Source: Bacteroidales bacterium (lineage in GTDB: Bacteria > Bacteroidota > Bacteroidia > Bacteroidales > Marinilabiliaceae). From it: a stretch of DNA of 64,000 bases. The DNA lies in assembly GCA_017960905.1 (NCBI GenBank), contig JAGCYH010000041.1:62001-126000 (forward strand), in the 5' to 3' direction. Both the position numbers and the translations under genes were made by a program. The notes under the pieces were generated by a model. That model did not search any database. It saw only the letters and a program-made list of their open reading frames with translations, and had not been told where the DNA came from. Of the stretch, positions 44,340 to 52,087 are shown one piece after another. Within the stretch, counting starts at the first letter, position 1. Each line of letters begins with the position of its first letter.

Positions 44340-44522
44340 ATGGAAAAGTTGAATTTTGAACAAATGGTAAATGTGAACGGCGGCATGGATGACCTTGAAA
44401 TTTTTTGTGGATTGAACAACATTATTGCACTTGGGTCTTTTTGCGCTAAGTCTCTTTGGACTTTTGCAGGCTCAGTTCTTGCTGGATGGTATGCTGGTTG
44501 CTACAAACCTTATTATGGTTGA
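44340..44522 (+). CDS. Double-glycine leader peptide 1 (candidate bacteriocin or signal peptide)
   Basis: 60 aa. Leader MEKLNFEQMVNVNGG (15 residues) ends in the double-glycine cleavage site used by C39 peptidase transporters. The predicted mature part (16-60, 45 residues) is hydrophobic with three Cys (C23, C35, C54), a GxxxG (G49-G53) and an aromatic Lys-Pro-Tyr-Tyr-Gly end. It pairs with a 64-aa peptide at 50429 that has nearly the same leader but an unrelated core; a C39-ABC transporter lies between them. Not similar to bacteroidetocins as I know them. Bacteriocin or secreted signal is inferred from leader and context, not from core similarity. Confidence 0.75.
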   Translation: MEKLNFEQMVNVNGGMDDLEIFCGLNNIIALGSFCAKSLWTFAGSVLAGWYAGCYKPYYG

Positions 44523-44565
44523 TAACAAAATAATCTATTATTTGTTTTAATAGAAGTTGCAAAAT

Positions 44566-44596
44566 GGCAAGTGCGTATGTAACTTGCCTTTTTTTT
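44566..44596 (+). terminator. Intrinsic terminator after peptide 1
   Basis: GGCAAGT / ACTTGCC stem with a 9-base loop, followed by eight Ts. Separates the peptide gene from the exporter operon. Confidence 0.8.
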
Positions 44597-44598
44597 GA

Positions 44599-44606
44599 TA
44601 ACTTTG
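44599..44606 (+). promoter_or_regulatory. -7 box for the ABC-2 exporter pair
   Basis: TAACTTTG, immediately after the peptide 1 terminator and 16 bases before the GTG start. No tandem operator is found at the position used by the other island promoters, so this unit may be constitutive. Confidence 0.55.
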
Positions 44607-44622
44607 CAAAAGGAATATATAC

Positions 44623-46029
44623 GTGTCAAAAATGCTTAGACCACTTTTACTCATCGATTTGCGTCGTTTACTGCGCAATCCTTATTTACTAAGGAATGCT
44701 ATAACGATATTTCTTGTTCTTGTTAGTTTATTCTTAATAGCGCTCCCTTATATTCTAATGGGGAAGCTCTCGAACATTAAAGAAATACTCGAACAACTTC
44801 CATTGGAACAAATGTCACTATTTATTATTTGTATTTTTGCCGCAAGCGATATGATGCTGAAAATATTTCTTATGCGTCATTTGCCACTATATAAGCCAGA
44901 TTTTATACGCTCACGGCCTATACACAAATGGACGTGGCGCAAATACGAGTTGTCGCACGACATGCTGAGCGGATGGACCTTGTATCAGCTAATACTCTTT
45001 GTGCCGTTCTGTTTTACCTATTTCAGTACCTTTGGTGCCGTGCTTGTTGTGTTACTATCTTACTTTGCTGCGCTACTTAACAGGCTTGTAATAAAGTTAT
45101 TTTCGCGAAGTTATGCTCTGGTGAAAATTCTGACAATTGTTTTTTATATAGTGTTTATTGTGTCCTTTTTCTATGTCCCAGCAATAGTAGGTTATGGTGA
45201 GACACTTCTTTTGGGTTGTACAATAATGTACTTATCTCTTTGTATACTGGTGCAATGTCTGTATTGGCGAACAAATGAATATGCAGACTTCTCAATAACT
45301 ATATATAGGGCTAAGCAATCTTACAAATTCTCTTATCTCAAGATGGAATTTGTTTCAATTTGGCGATCAAAATGGCAGAGGACGATCTTATTCACTGCAT
45401 TATTTATGGGAGTACTAATGGCGATACAAATACCTTTAAGTTTTAAAATACAGTCGAATAACCCAGTGATAACACAAAGTATGTGGATTCTTTTAGCTAC
45501 TTCATATACTGCACTAATGTTTCAAGTTAGTTATTTCATCGGCATAGAGGCTAATTACTTTTGCGGGATACTTAGTAAGCCGATACTATTTAAGGAATTG
45601 CTACAACGAAAATTTGTTTTTTGCTTCGTTCTTACACTTTTAGGCAGCTTGTCCATAATACCATCAATTGTTTTAGGCTTAGTTTCTCTGTTAAAGTATG
45701 TTGCTTCCATAATGTATTGTGCAGGTTTTTTTAATCAGTTTTGTTTTATAACTATGTTTTCAACCAATCGGCTCAATATCAACGAATCTGGCTTTATGAA
45801 TTTTCAAGGGTGGAATGTAATAGTAGTTACTGTAAGTGTTACAGCAGGAATAATATCATTTGGAATATATTTATTAGCGTTTGCTCTTCTCGATGAGGTT
45901 GCGGCATGTCTTTCCCTATTAGGAATTGGGATATCGGGCATCCTACTTCGGTATCTATATTTTAAACTATTGTACAGAATATTCAAAACAAAACGCTATA
46001 GGATGACAGAGCGTTTCATAAACTCATAA
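44623..46029 (+). CDS. ABC-2-type permease (DUF5687-like)
   Basis: 468 aa from the GTG at 44623, which has AAGGA about 9 bases upstream; the ATG at 44632 is also possible. About 12 membrane helices. LLIDLRRLLRNPYLLRNAIT at the N terminus and YFIGIEANYFCGILSKPI, then KELLQRKFVFCF, resemble the DUF5687 permeases that pair with one ATPase in Bacteroidota. The next gene, 5 bases on, is that ATPase. Beside a peptide gene, such a pair often gives self-immunity by pumping out the peptide; the substrate is not shown by sequence. Confidence 0.7.
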   Translation: MSKMLRPLLLIDLRRLLRNPYLLRNAITIFLVLVSLFLIALPYILMGKLSNIKEILEQLPLEQMSLFIICIFAASDMMLKIFLMRHLPLYKPDFIRSRPIHKWTWRKYELSHDMLSGWTLYQLILFVPFCFTYFSTFGAVLVVLLSYFAALLNRLVIKLFSRSYALVKILTIVFYIVFIVSFFYVPAIVGYGETLLLGCTIMYLSLCILVQCLYWRTNEYADFSITIYRAKQSYKFSYLKMEFVSIWRSKWQRTILFTALFMGVLMAIQIPLSFKIQSNNPVITQSMWILLATSYTALMFQVSYFIGIEANYFCGILSKPILFKELLQRKFVFCFVLTLLGSLSIIPSIVLGLVSLLKYVASIMYCAGFFNQFCFITMFSTNRLNINESGFMNFQGWNVIVVTVSVTAGIISFGIYLLAFALLDEVAACLSLLGIGISGILLRYLYFKLLYRIFKTKRYRMTERFINS

Positions 46030-46033
46030 AAAT

Positions 46034-46741
46034 ATGGAAATACAGATAAACGAATTGGTTAAGATATATGGCGGCGAGACGGTTGTAAACGTCCCGTCGT
46101 TGACCATTAAGTCGGGTGAGATAGTAGGCTTGGTAGGCAACAATGGTGCCGGAAAAACAACACTTATGCGCCTAATGCTAGATTTGATAAAAGCTGACGG
46201 AGGCTGTGTGCGCAGCAACGGACAGAAAGTGTGCGACGATGAGCATTGGAAAGATTATACAGGCTCGTTTATAGATGGACGGTTTCTTATCGATTTCTAC
46301 ACACCCGAGGAGTATTTTGGCTTCATTGCCGATGTGTATAAAATATCAGACACCATACTGCGCGAACGGCTTGAGCAGTTTGATAGATTCATGAATGGTG
46401 AAATTCTTGGCAAACGGAAGCTGATTCGCAATTTCTCGGAGGGTAATCGTCAGAAAATAGGCATCATAGGTGCTATGATTATTGCGCCTCAAGTTCTCAT
46501 TCTCGATGAGCCGTTCAATTATCTCGACCCTTCTTCGCAAATGATAATGGCCTCCCTTCTGCAAACGATGAACAAACAACTCGGAACAACAATAGTTGTT
46601 TCGAGTCACAATTTGGAGTTTGTCAACAGCGTCTCAACGCGCATTCTGCTTATGGAGAAGGGGAAGATTATGAAAGACATTCCCAACCAAAACAACGAGG
46701 CTGCTACACAACTAAACAACTATTTCATGTCGGGTAAATAG
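46034..46741 (+). CDS. ABC transporter ATP-binding protein (partner of the DUF5687-like permease)
   Basis: 235 aa. Walker A GLVGNNGAGKTTLM, Walker B VLILDEPFNYLDP, switch His in VVSSHNLEFV. The signature is degenerate: NFSEGNRQKIGI instead of LSGGQ, a common variant in ABC-2 exporters. Starts 5 bases after the permease gene. A short hairpin (46747-46761) after the stop may end this unit. Confidence 0.9.
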   Translation: MEIQINELVKIYGGETVVNVPSLTIKSGEIVGLVGNNGAGKTTLMRLMLDLIKADGGCVRSNGQKVCDDEHWKDYTGSFIDGRFLIDFYTPEEYFGFIADVYKISDTILRERLEQFDRFMNGEILGKRKLIRNFSEGNRQKIGIIGAMIIAPQVLILDEPFNYLDPSSQMIMASLLQTMNKQLGTTIVVSSHNLEFVNSVSTRILLMEKGKIMKDIPNQNNEAATQLNNYFMSGK

Positions 46742-46778
46742 CAAAAGCCATATTTTTGGCTACTTATTTGTAAAAATC

Positions 46779-46856
46779 TTGCCATTTTATGGTAAAAACT
46801 TACCAGAAATTGGCAAGTATTTATTATTTACGGTTAACTCACCCATCTTAACTTTG
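46779..46856 (+). promoter_or_regulatory. Promoter with tandem palindromic operators (site B)
   Basis: TTGCCA-TTTTA-TGGTAA (46779-46795) and TTACCA-GAAAT-TGGCAA (46800-46816), 4 bases apart, then 32 bases to TAACTTTG at 46849-46856. This is the same geometry as site A. The -33 region reads TTTA, a weak match. It drives the Yip1-like, thioredoxin-like and C39-transporter genes. The ATG at 46917 follows about 55 bases after the predicted start. Confidence 0.75.
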
Positions 46857-46916
46857 TCAAAAAAACTATTTAGTGTATTCTTACTGCTTTTTAAAGATAT
46901 AGACAAATTTATTGAT

Positions 46917-47534
46917 ATGTTACAATTAAAGAAGTTACCATTTTTTATCTCACTTGTTAGCATATATCTGATAATAACATACATACAGCAGGAGTATGTA
47001 TCGATACCGCAGATAAGTAATCTCGATGTTCCTGATGAAATTAAGGAACGTTTTTTAAAGAGTTTTGCCCAATACAGATGGGTAGGGTTTGCCATCGTTC
47101 CTGTATTTATACTGATACGTGTAGCGTATGCGGCCCTTTGTTTGTTTTTGAAAGAACTATTTGCAAGTGATATGGAAAAAACGAACTATTCTTCGTGTTT
47201 CAATGTGGCTCTAAAAGCCGACATTATAATGCTTGTTGCTGCGGTATTAACAAGTGTTATATCTGTTTGTATGGGCGACACTTCGGTAGATTGTCAACGG
47301 TTCTATTCACTTGTTTGTCTTGCCGATGCAGAGACAAGCGAACGTTGGTTGCTTGTCCCTCTTGCCGCTGTTAACGTGTTCGAGATAGTATATTGGTTTT
47401 TTATGGCTAAATTATTTGCCACGGAAAACCATTGTAGTTATCGGTATGCTCTCGGTTATGTAGTATCGGGCTATGGTGTAGGCTATATGTTCTATATTGT
47501 GCTTGTAATATTCTTAGTGTTGTATCTGGCATAA
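46917..47534 (+). CDS. Yip1-like membrane protein of the island
   Basis: 205 aa from the ATG at 46917. The frame is open further upstream, but that part covers the operator and promoter, so this start is preferred. Five membrane helices in the Yip1-domain arrangement (LKKLPFFISLVSIYLIITY, YRWVGFAIVPVFILIRVAYA, ADIIMLVAAVLTSVISVCM, LLVPLAAVNVFEIVYWFFMA, GYGVGYMFYIVLVIFLVLYL). A second Yip1-like gene lies in the neighbouring export operon (59509-60075), also next to MacAB-type genes, so the protein probably assists or regulates the exporter, or gives immunity. Confidence 0.6.
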   Translation: MLQLKKLPFFISLVSIYLIITYIQQEYVSIPQISNLDVPDEIKERFLKSFAQYRWVGFAIVPVFILIRVAYAALCLFLKELFASDMEKTNYSSCFNVALKADIIMLVAAVLTSVISVCMGDTSVDCQRFYSLVCLADAETSERWLLVPLAAVNVFEIVYWFFMAKLFATENHCSYRYALGYVVSGYGVGYMFYIVLVIFLVLYLA

Positions 47535-47544
47535 ATATATAAAA

Positions 47545-48102
47545 ATGAAATCACCGAAAAGCAAAGCTATAAGATCTGCAATAACATGGGCGGTTATCTT
47601 TGGGGGTATTTTTATGGTGGGGTTTCTCTTATTTCAAATAGTACGATATAGCAATTTGAAAGCCGAACTTGAGCTAAACGAGAAGAAAATACAAACACTT
47701 CCACATATACAATTGGCAACTGCTGATAGTACAACACTATACGATTTGAATGAATTGAGTAATAATGAACCTTTAGTGTTAATCTACTTCCACCCAGAGT
47801 GCGAATATTGCTCTGCAGAGATTAACGAACTTTTGCGAGAACCACAAAAACTTGCTGGTATCAAAAACATTTTTGTAACATTCGCGCCACGAGAGAAAGT
47901 TGCAGAATTCCTTATTACGCATCCAATTGAACAGATAGAGAATTCTATTATTCTATTTGATGACAAATATGTTTTCGCTGGCGAATATGGTATACAGTCA
48001 CCTCCGCAAACGTTGGTATATGATAGCAATAAACAATTAATAAAACACTTTCGTAGGGTAATAACTATCGAAGCTTTAGAACAAGTATTGCCTGACTTAT
48101 GA
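47545..48102 (+). CDS. Membrane-anchored thioredoxin-fold protein
   Basis: 185 aa. Membrane helix about 13-33 (ITWAVIFGGIFMVGFLLFQI), then a periplasmic redoxin fold with YFHPECEYCSAE, giving a CxxC active site at C86 and C89, and the cis-Pro region SPPQTLVYD. It probably makes or reduces disulfides. Both peptides of the island carry several cysteines, so it may act on them or on the transporter. The stop overlaps the start of the C39-ABC gene by 4 bases (ATGA), so the two are translationally coupled. Confidence 0.8.
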   Translation: MKSPKSKAIRSAITWAVIFGGIFMVGFLLFQIVRYSNLKAELELNEKKIQTLPHIQLATADSTTLYDLNELSNNEPLVLIYFHPECEYCSAEINELLREPQKLAGIKNIFVTFAPREKVAEFLITHPIEQIENSIILFDDKYVFAGEYGIQSPPQTLVYDSNKQLIKHFRRVITIEALEQVLPDL

Positions 48103-50255
48103 ACACACGACTTATAGAGAAATCGTATGTAGCGCAACACGACACTACAGACTGTGGGTCAGCGTGTCTGCTTGCACTCATCAGATATTATGGTGGTGAT
48201 TCAACTATTCAGCATCTTCGTGAACTGAGCGGCACAACAGTCCGCGGCACAACACTTTTAGGATTGTATCAGGCAGCGCAAGCGGCAGGTTTTGATGCCG
48301 AAGGCTGCAAGGCTGACACAAACGCGCTAATAGAACACGGCAAGCCTGTTATTCTGCATCTTACGCTCGAAAACAAATATGAGCATTACGTTGTTTGCTA
48401 TGGCTTTGAGAACGGCCAATTTGTGGTTGGCGACCCTGCCAAAGGCATTGTTAATTACAAGGCCGAAGAACTCGACAAACTATGGCTGTCGAAAATGTGT
48501 CTCACTCTTGAACCCAACGTAGGTTTCAAGATGCAGAAAGACATCTCGACACAAAAAAAACAATGGATTAAGAAACTGATAACCGACGACATTGGCATCT
48601 TATCGGCAAGTGCTGTGATTGGTGTTGCCATTGCCGTGCTGGGAATGGTGATGTCGGTCTTCTCACAAAAACTTGTCGATGAGGTTCTGCCGGAGCGAAA
48701 CATCAGAAAACTTGTTTTAGGCTTGGTCCTGGTCCTATTCCTGCTGCTGATAAGAATTTTCATTAACGCACTGCGGCAGAAACTTATGATTACTCAAAGT
48801 CGCAACTTCAACAACCGCATAATCGATTTCTTTTATGAGCGGTTGCTCAACTTGCCAAAACCGTTTTTCGACACCCGCAAGATTGGTGATATGGTTGCCC
48901 GGTTGAATGACACCCGGCGGATTCAGAATGTCATCAGTTCGTTGGCCGGAAACACCATCATCGATGCTTTGGTTGCATTGGTTGCGATTGCCTTTCTGCT
49001 CTATTATTCGTGGCAGGTAGGGCTTATCGTGGTTGTTTGTATGCCGCTGTTTTTCTTTATCATTTATCGGTTCAACAAGCGGATTATCGCGCAGCAGAAA
49101 GATGTTATGATGGGCTACGCGCAAACAGAGAGCAACTTCATCAGCACCATAAACGGTATTGCTACCATAAAGAATTTCAACCGGCAAGATGTGTTTCGCG
49201 AACAGAACAAGATTGTTTATGCGGCTTTTCAGAACAAGGTTTTCAATCTGGGGACAACACAAATAAGCATTGGCGTTGTCTCGGGCATCGCTGGCAATGT
49301 TATTCTAATGGGAATAATCGCTTTCAGTGCGTTCCGCGTTGCGGGCGGCAGCATCAGTGTGGGAGAGATGATGGCAATAATAGGCATATCAAGTACATTA
49401 TTCCCATCGATTGCCAATCTTGCACTTGTTGCCATACCAATAAACGAAGCAAAGGTGGCTTTCAACCGTATGTTTGAAATTATTGGAAATAAACCTGTTG
49501 AAAGCACACAGCAAAATGCGGAAATTGATACCATTAACAGTTTAACCCTGTCGGGAATAGATTTCAGATTTGTAGGCCGCAAACTGCTGTTAAACAACTT
49601 GAATGCGGAATTTAAAAGAGGAACCATAACCGCCATTACCGGCGAAAGCGGATGCGGTAAAAGCACATTGTGCCAAATAATCCAAAGGTTCTACGAACCA
49701 GAGAAAGGTTGTGTGCTTGTAAACGGGGGTGATGCGGCAAAACTTCCTATGGCACAGTATTCCGATTTCATTTCGGTTGTACCTCAGGACGTGTATGTTT
49801 TTAACGGCACGCTTGTTGACAATATCTGCTTTGGCACCCCAATAAAAGACATAAATGAGGTTGTGAACTTTTGCGGCAAGTATGGATTCAACAAGTTCTT
49901 CGATACGCTTCCGCAGGGTATTATGACCATTGTAGGCGAAGAAGGAATAAATTTGTCGGGCGGACAAAAACAACTTTTGGCCTTTGCTCGGGCGCTGTTC
50001 AAACCTTCACAAATCTTGATTTTGGACGAGATGACAGCCGCAATGGATAGAATATCAGAGAAATTTATTTGTGACTTGTTGCAGAAACTAAAACACGATA
50101 AAATCATTATTTTTGTTACACACAGGTTGCACACAGCCAAACTTATCAGCGACAACATTATGGTTATGGGCAATGGTGCAATTGAGTGTGAAGGCACGCA
50201 CTGGCAACTGATGGGAACCGACAACTTTTACAGCCAATTTTGGGAACATTTATGA
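48099..50255 (+). CDS. Peptidase C39 ABC transporter (peptide-processing exporter)
   Basis: 718 aa, a full peptidase-containing transporter. C39 domain 1-130: Q13, catalytic C19 in TTDCGSACLLALIRYYGGDS, H96 in YEHYVVCYGF, D112 in VVGDP. Six membrane helices about 160-440. ATPase: Walker A ITGESGCGKSTL, signature NLSGGQKQLLAFARAL, Walker B ILILDEMTAAMD, switch His in IFVTHRLHT. It cuts leaders after Gly-Gly and exports the core. The only such leaders I see nearby are the two peptides at 44340 and 50429, 174 bases downstream. Confidence 0.93.
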   Translation: MNTRLIEKSYVAQHDTTDCGSACLLALIRYYGGDSTIQHLRELSGTTVRGTTLLGLYQAAQAAGFDAEGCKADTNALIEHGKPVILHLTLENKYEHYVVCYGFENGQFVVGDPAKGIVNYKAEELDKLWLSKMCLTLEPNVGFKMQKDISTQKKQWIKKLITDDIGILSASAVIGVAIAVLGMVMSVFSQKLVDEVLPERNIRKLVLGLVLVLFLLLIRIFINALRQKLMITQSRNFNNRIIDFFYERLLNLPKPFFDTRKIGDMVARLNDTRRIQNVISSLAGNTIIDALVALVAIAFLLYYSWQVGLIVVVCMPLFFFIIYRFNKRIIAQQKDVMMGYAQTESNFISTINGIATIKNFNRQDVFREQNKIVYAAFQNKVFNLGTTQISIGVVSGIAGNVILMGIIAFSAFRVAGGSISVGEMMAIIGISSTLFPSIANLALVAIPINEAKVAFNRMFEIIGNKPVESTQQNAEIDTINSLTLSGIDFRFVGRKLLLNNLNAEFKRGTITAITGESGCGKSTLCQIIQRFYEPEKGCVLVNGGDAAKLPMAQYSDFISVVPQDVYVFNGTLVDNICFGTPIKDINEVVNFCGKYGFNKFFDTLPQGIMTIVGEEGINLSGGQKQLLAFARALFKPSQILILDEMTAAMDRISEKFICDLLQKLKHDKIIIFVTHRLHTAKLISDNIMVMGNGAIECEGTHWQLMGTDNFYSQFWEHL

Positions 50256-50279
50256 CTGATAGAAATAAATGGTAAAATA

Positions 50280-50356
50280 TGACCAATAAATGGTAAAAAA
50301 ATACCAGTTATTGACAGTTTTTTGATGTGTATTAATGTTGTCAGTTTATATCTTTG
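50280..50356 (+). promoter_or_regulatory. Promoter of peptide 2 with tandem operators (site C)
   Basis: TGACCA-ATAAA-TGGTAA (50280-50296) and ATACCA-GTTAT-TGACAG (50301-50317), 4 bases apart, then 31 bases to TATCTTTG at 50349-50356. An extra half-site TGGTAA lies at 50270-50275. The leader to the peptide ATG is about 65 bases. Confidence 0.68.
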
Positions 50357-50366
50357 TTAAAACAAC

Positions 50367-50384
50367 ATCAAGAATACTCTTGAT
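50367..50384 (+). promoter_or_regulatory. Leader hairpin shared by both peptide mRNAs (copy 2)
   Basis: ATCAAGA-ATAC-TCTTGAT, just after the predicted transcript start. Same arms and position as at 44273-44287. Downstream both leaders share an AT-rich stretch with ATTAAC near the start codon. Confidence 0.55.
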
Positions 50385-50428
50385 AATTAATTGTTTAATT
50401 AACACATCATTAACTTAATTTTTATACT

Positions 50429-50623
50429 ATGGAAAAATTGAATTATGAACAAATGGAGAAGTCAAAAGGAGGTATGAGCGTTAACGAAATACAGCTTGCT
50501 TGTTATTTAGCAATGGGTGTTCAAATAACGATGGCGTTTTCAGGACCGACCGGATTTCTAACTGCAAGTGCACTGAATGCGATGCCTTTTATTGGTTATT
50601 GCCCATTGCAGACAAACGGATAA
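50429..50623 (+). CDS. Double-glycine leader peptide 2 (candidate bacteriocin or signal peptide)
   Basis: 64 aa. Leader MEKLNYEQMEKSKGG is again 15 residues and agrees with peptide 1 at 10 positions. The predicted mature part (16-64, 49 residues) is hydrophobic and Gly/Ala-rich with two Cys (C25, C58) and ends CPLQTNG. The core is unrelated in sequence to peptide 1, which fits either a two-component bacteriocin or two separate products sharing one exporter. It lies just after the C39 transporter and has its own operator-bearing promoter and terminator. Confidence 0.75.
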   Translation: MEKLNYEQMEKSKGGMSVNEIQLACYLAMGVQITMAFSGPTGFLTASALNAMPFIGYCPLQTNG

Positions 50624-50770
50624 TTAGAAATATATCATTAATGTTTGAAAAAAATAGAATCCTTTTTATTATATGCATGACATATAATAACTATGTCGTT
50701 TTGTCATAGGAAGACGTTAGGGATACTCTATTTTTTTTGTTTATAAGAAGTCATTAAAACTGATTATTAT

Positions 50771-50806
50771 AGAAAATCAATAGCGGTTTTTCGCTATTGA
50801 TTTTCT
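50771..50806 (+). terminator. Strong hairpin between peptide 2 and the MacB-like operon
   Basis: AGAAAATCAATAGCG / CGCTATTGATTTTCT, a 15-bp perfect stem with a 6-base loop. The stretch 50624-50770 before it holds no gene that I can see. No convincing promoter is visible between it and the next ATG (22 bases away), so some transcripts must read through. Confidence 0.7.
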
Positions 50807-50827
50807 ATTCAGTACACTTTATAATAA

Positions 50828-52081
50828 ATGCCATCCACCGAAACATTATCTGAAATTTTCAATTCCATACGCCAAAACAAAGTGCGCACGGTGCTTGCGG
50901 GTTTTGGCGTGGCGTGGGGCATCTTCATTTTGGTTGTGCTGTTGGGTGCGGGCGAAGGTTTTCGCAAGGGCGTTATGCTGATGTTCAGTTCGTTCGCGCA
51001 AAAGAGTATGTACGTTTATGGAGGAACCACATCGCAAGCCTACAAAAACATTAGCGAGGGAGCGCCAATAACATTCGACGACCGTTATTTGGCCGAGTTG
51101 CAGCTGCGCTACAGCGATGAGATTCGAGCCATATCACCGCAAATTTCAACTTACGCAACGGTCAGGAATGCTGAGCGCGTGGAGACATTCAACATTTCGG
51201 GTGTCAGCAGCGATTTCTTCAGGGTGCGGCTTTTGGAAGCGAAACGTGGCGGCAGAATTTTCAACCTGTTAGATACCAAACATAAGCGGAATGTGGCTGT
51301 TATTGGCGAGAATGTGGCAAACACCCTGTTCGGGAAAAAACAGGCTCTGAATAAAAATGTCGAGATAGCTGGCGAATATTTTCAGATTGTTGGCATCATA
51401 AAGAATGACAACGTTTTCAGTGTTTCCGATGTCAATTCGGTTTACATTCACTACGACAATTATCTGCGCTGCTTCGGCTATAGTCTGACGTTCAACTCGT
51501 TCTGCCTTTTGCTGAATAACGATGTGAATACCACTGACTTTGAGCAAGAACTGAAGAATTATATCGCCCACAAATCAAACTTCGACAAAGAAGACAGTCA
51601 GGCTCTGTATGTTTCAAACATCGAGGCGCAGACTTCATCGTTCGAGAGCCTTTTCAACAGCATCAATGTGGTTATATGGATTGTAGGGCTTTGTTTTCTT
51701 TTGAGCGGCATTGTAGGCATTTGCAATGTTATGCTGATAATTGTCAAAGAGCGCACCAACGAGATTGGGATACGACAGGCTGTAGGTGCCGAGCCGCACT
51801 CAATAGTCAGCCTGATAATGGCCGAATCGGTGGTGATAACGCTGTCGGCAGGGCTTGTCGGCATCTTGCTTGGCTATGGCGCGTTGCAGATTATCGATTT
51901 GCTGATTGGTGCGTTGGTGTCGGAACAGTCCATTATGTCGCAAACCGAGTTGAACGTACCTATGGTGATTTTCGCATTATGGGTGCTCGTTCTTTCGGGT
52001 ATTGCGGCTGGTTTGTTCCCCGCCATCAAGGCATCGCGCATTATGCCTGTCGATGCCATCAGGTTCGAAAACAGAGGTTAA
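50828..52081 (+). CDS. MacB-type ABC permease of the island
   Basis: 417 aa. MacB layout: N-terminal helix (VRTVLAGFGVAWGIFILVVL), large periplasmic domain about 45-285, and three C-terminal helices, with KERTNEIGIRQAVGAEPHSI between them (the FtsX/MacB coupling loop). Such permeases do not carry substrate through the membrane. They use cytoplasmic ATP to drive a periplasmic pump that passes substrate through an MFP and a TolC. Clear paralog of the permease at 57164. Followed by MFP (6 bases) and ATPase genes. The likely substrate is the processed peptide, by context. Confidence 0.88.
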   Translation: MPSTETLSEIFNSIRQNKVRTVLAGFGVAWGIFILVVLLGAGEGFRKGVMLMFSSFAQKSMYVYGGTTSQAYKNISEGAPITFDDRYLAELQLRYSDEIRAISPQISTYATVRNAERVETFNISGVSSDFFRVRLLEAKRGGRIFNLLDTKHKRNVAVIGENVANTLFGKKQALNKNVEIAGEYFQIVGIIKNDNVFSVSDVNSVYIHYDNYLRCFGYSLTFNSFCLLLNNDVNTTDFEQELKNYIAHKSNFDKEDSQALYVSNIEAQTSSFESLFNSINVVIWIVGLCFLLSGIVGICNVMLIIVKERTNEIGIRQAVGAEPHSIVSLIMAESVVITLSAGLVGILLGYGALQIIDLLIGALVSEQSIMSQTELNVPMVIFALWVLVLSGIAAGLFPAIKASRIMPVDAIRFENRG

Positions 52082-52087
52082 CAGAAT

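Noticed and set aside
44529..44606. Tandem operator before the DUF5687-like exporter gene
   Set aside because: TTGC and GGCAA arms near 44557-44570 are too close together and belong to the terminator stem; nothing fits at the 32-base position.
46779..46916. Upstream extension of the Yip1-like protein by 46 residues
   Set aside because: The extension covers the tandem operators and the -7 box, and starts with TTG. The ATG at 46917 gives a normal membrane start.
44340..50623. Peptides as bacteroidetocins or radical-SAM RiPP precursors
   Set aside because: The cores lack the bacteroidetocin-type pattern as I know it, and no radical SAM, LanM or YcaO-type enzyme is present.
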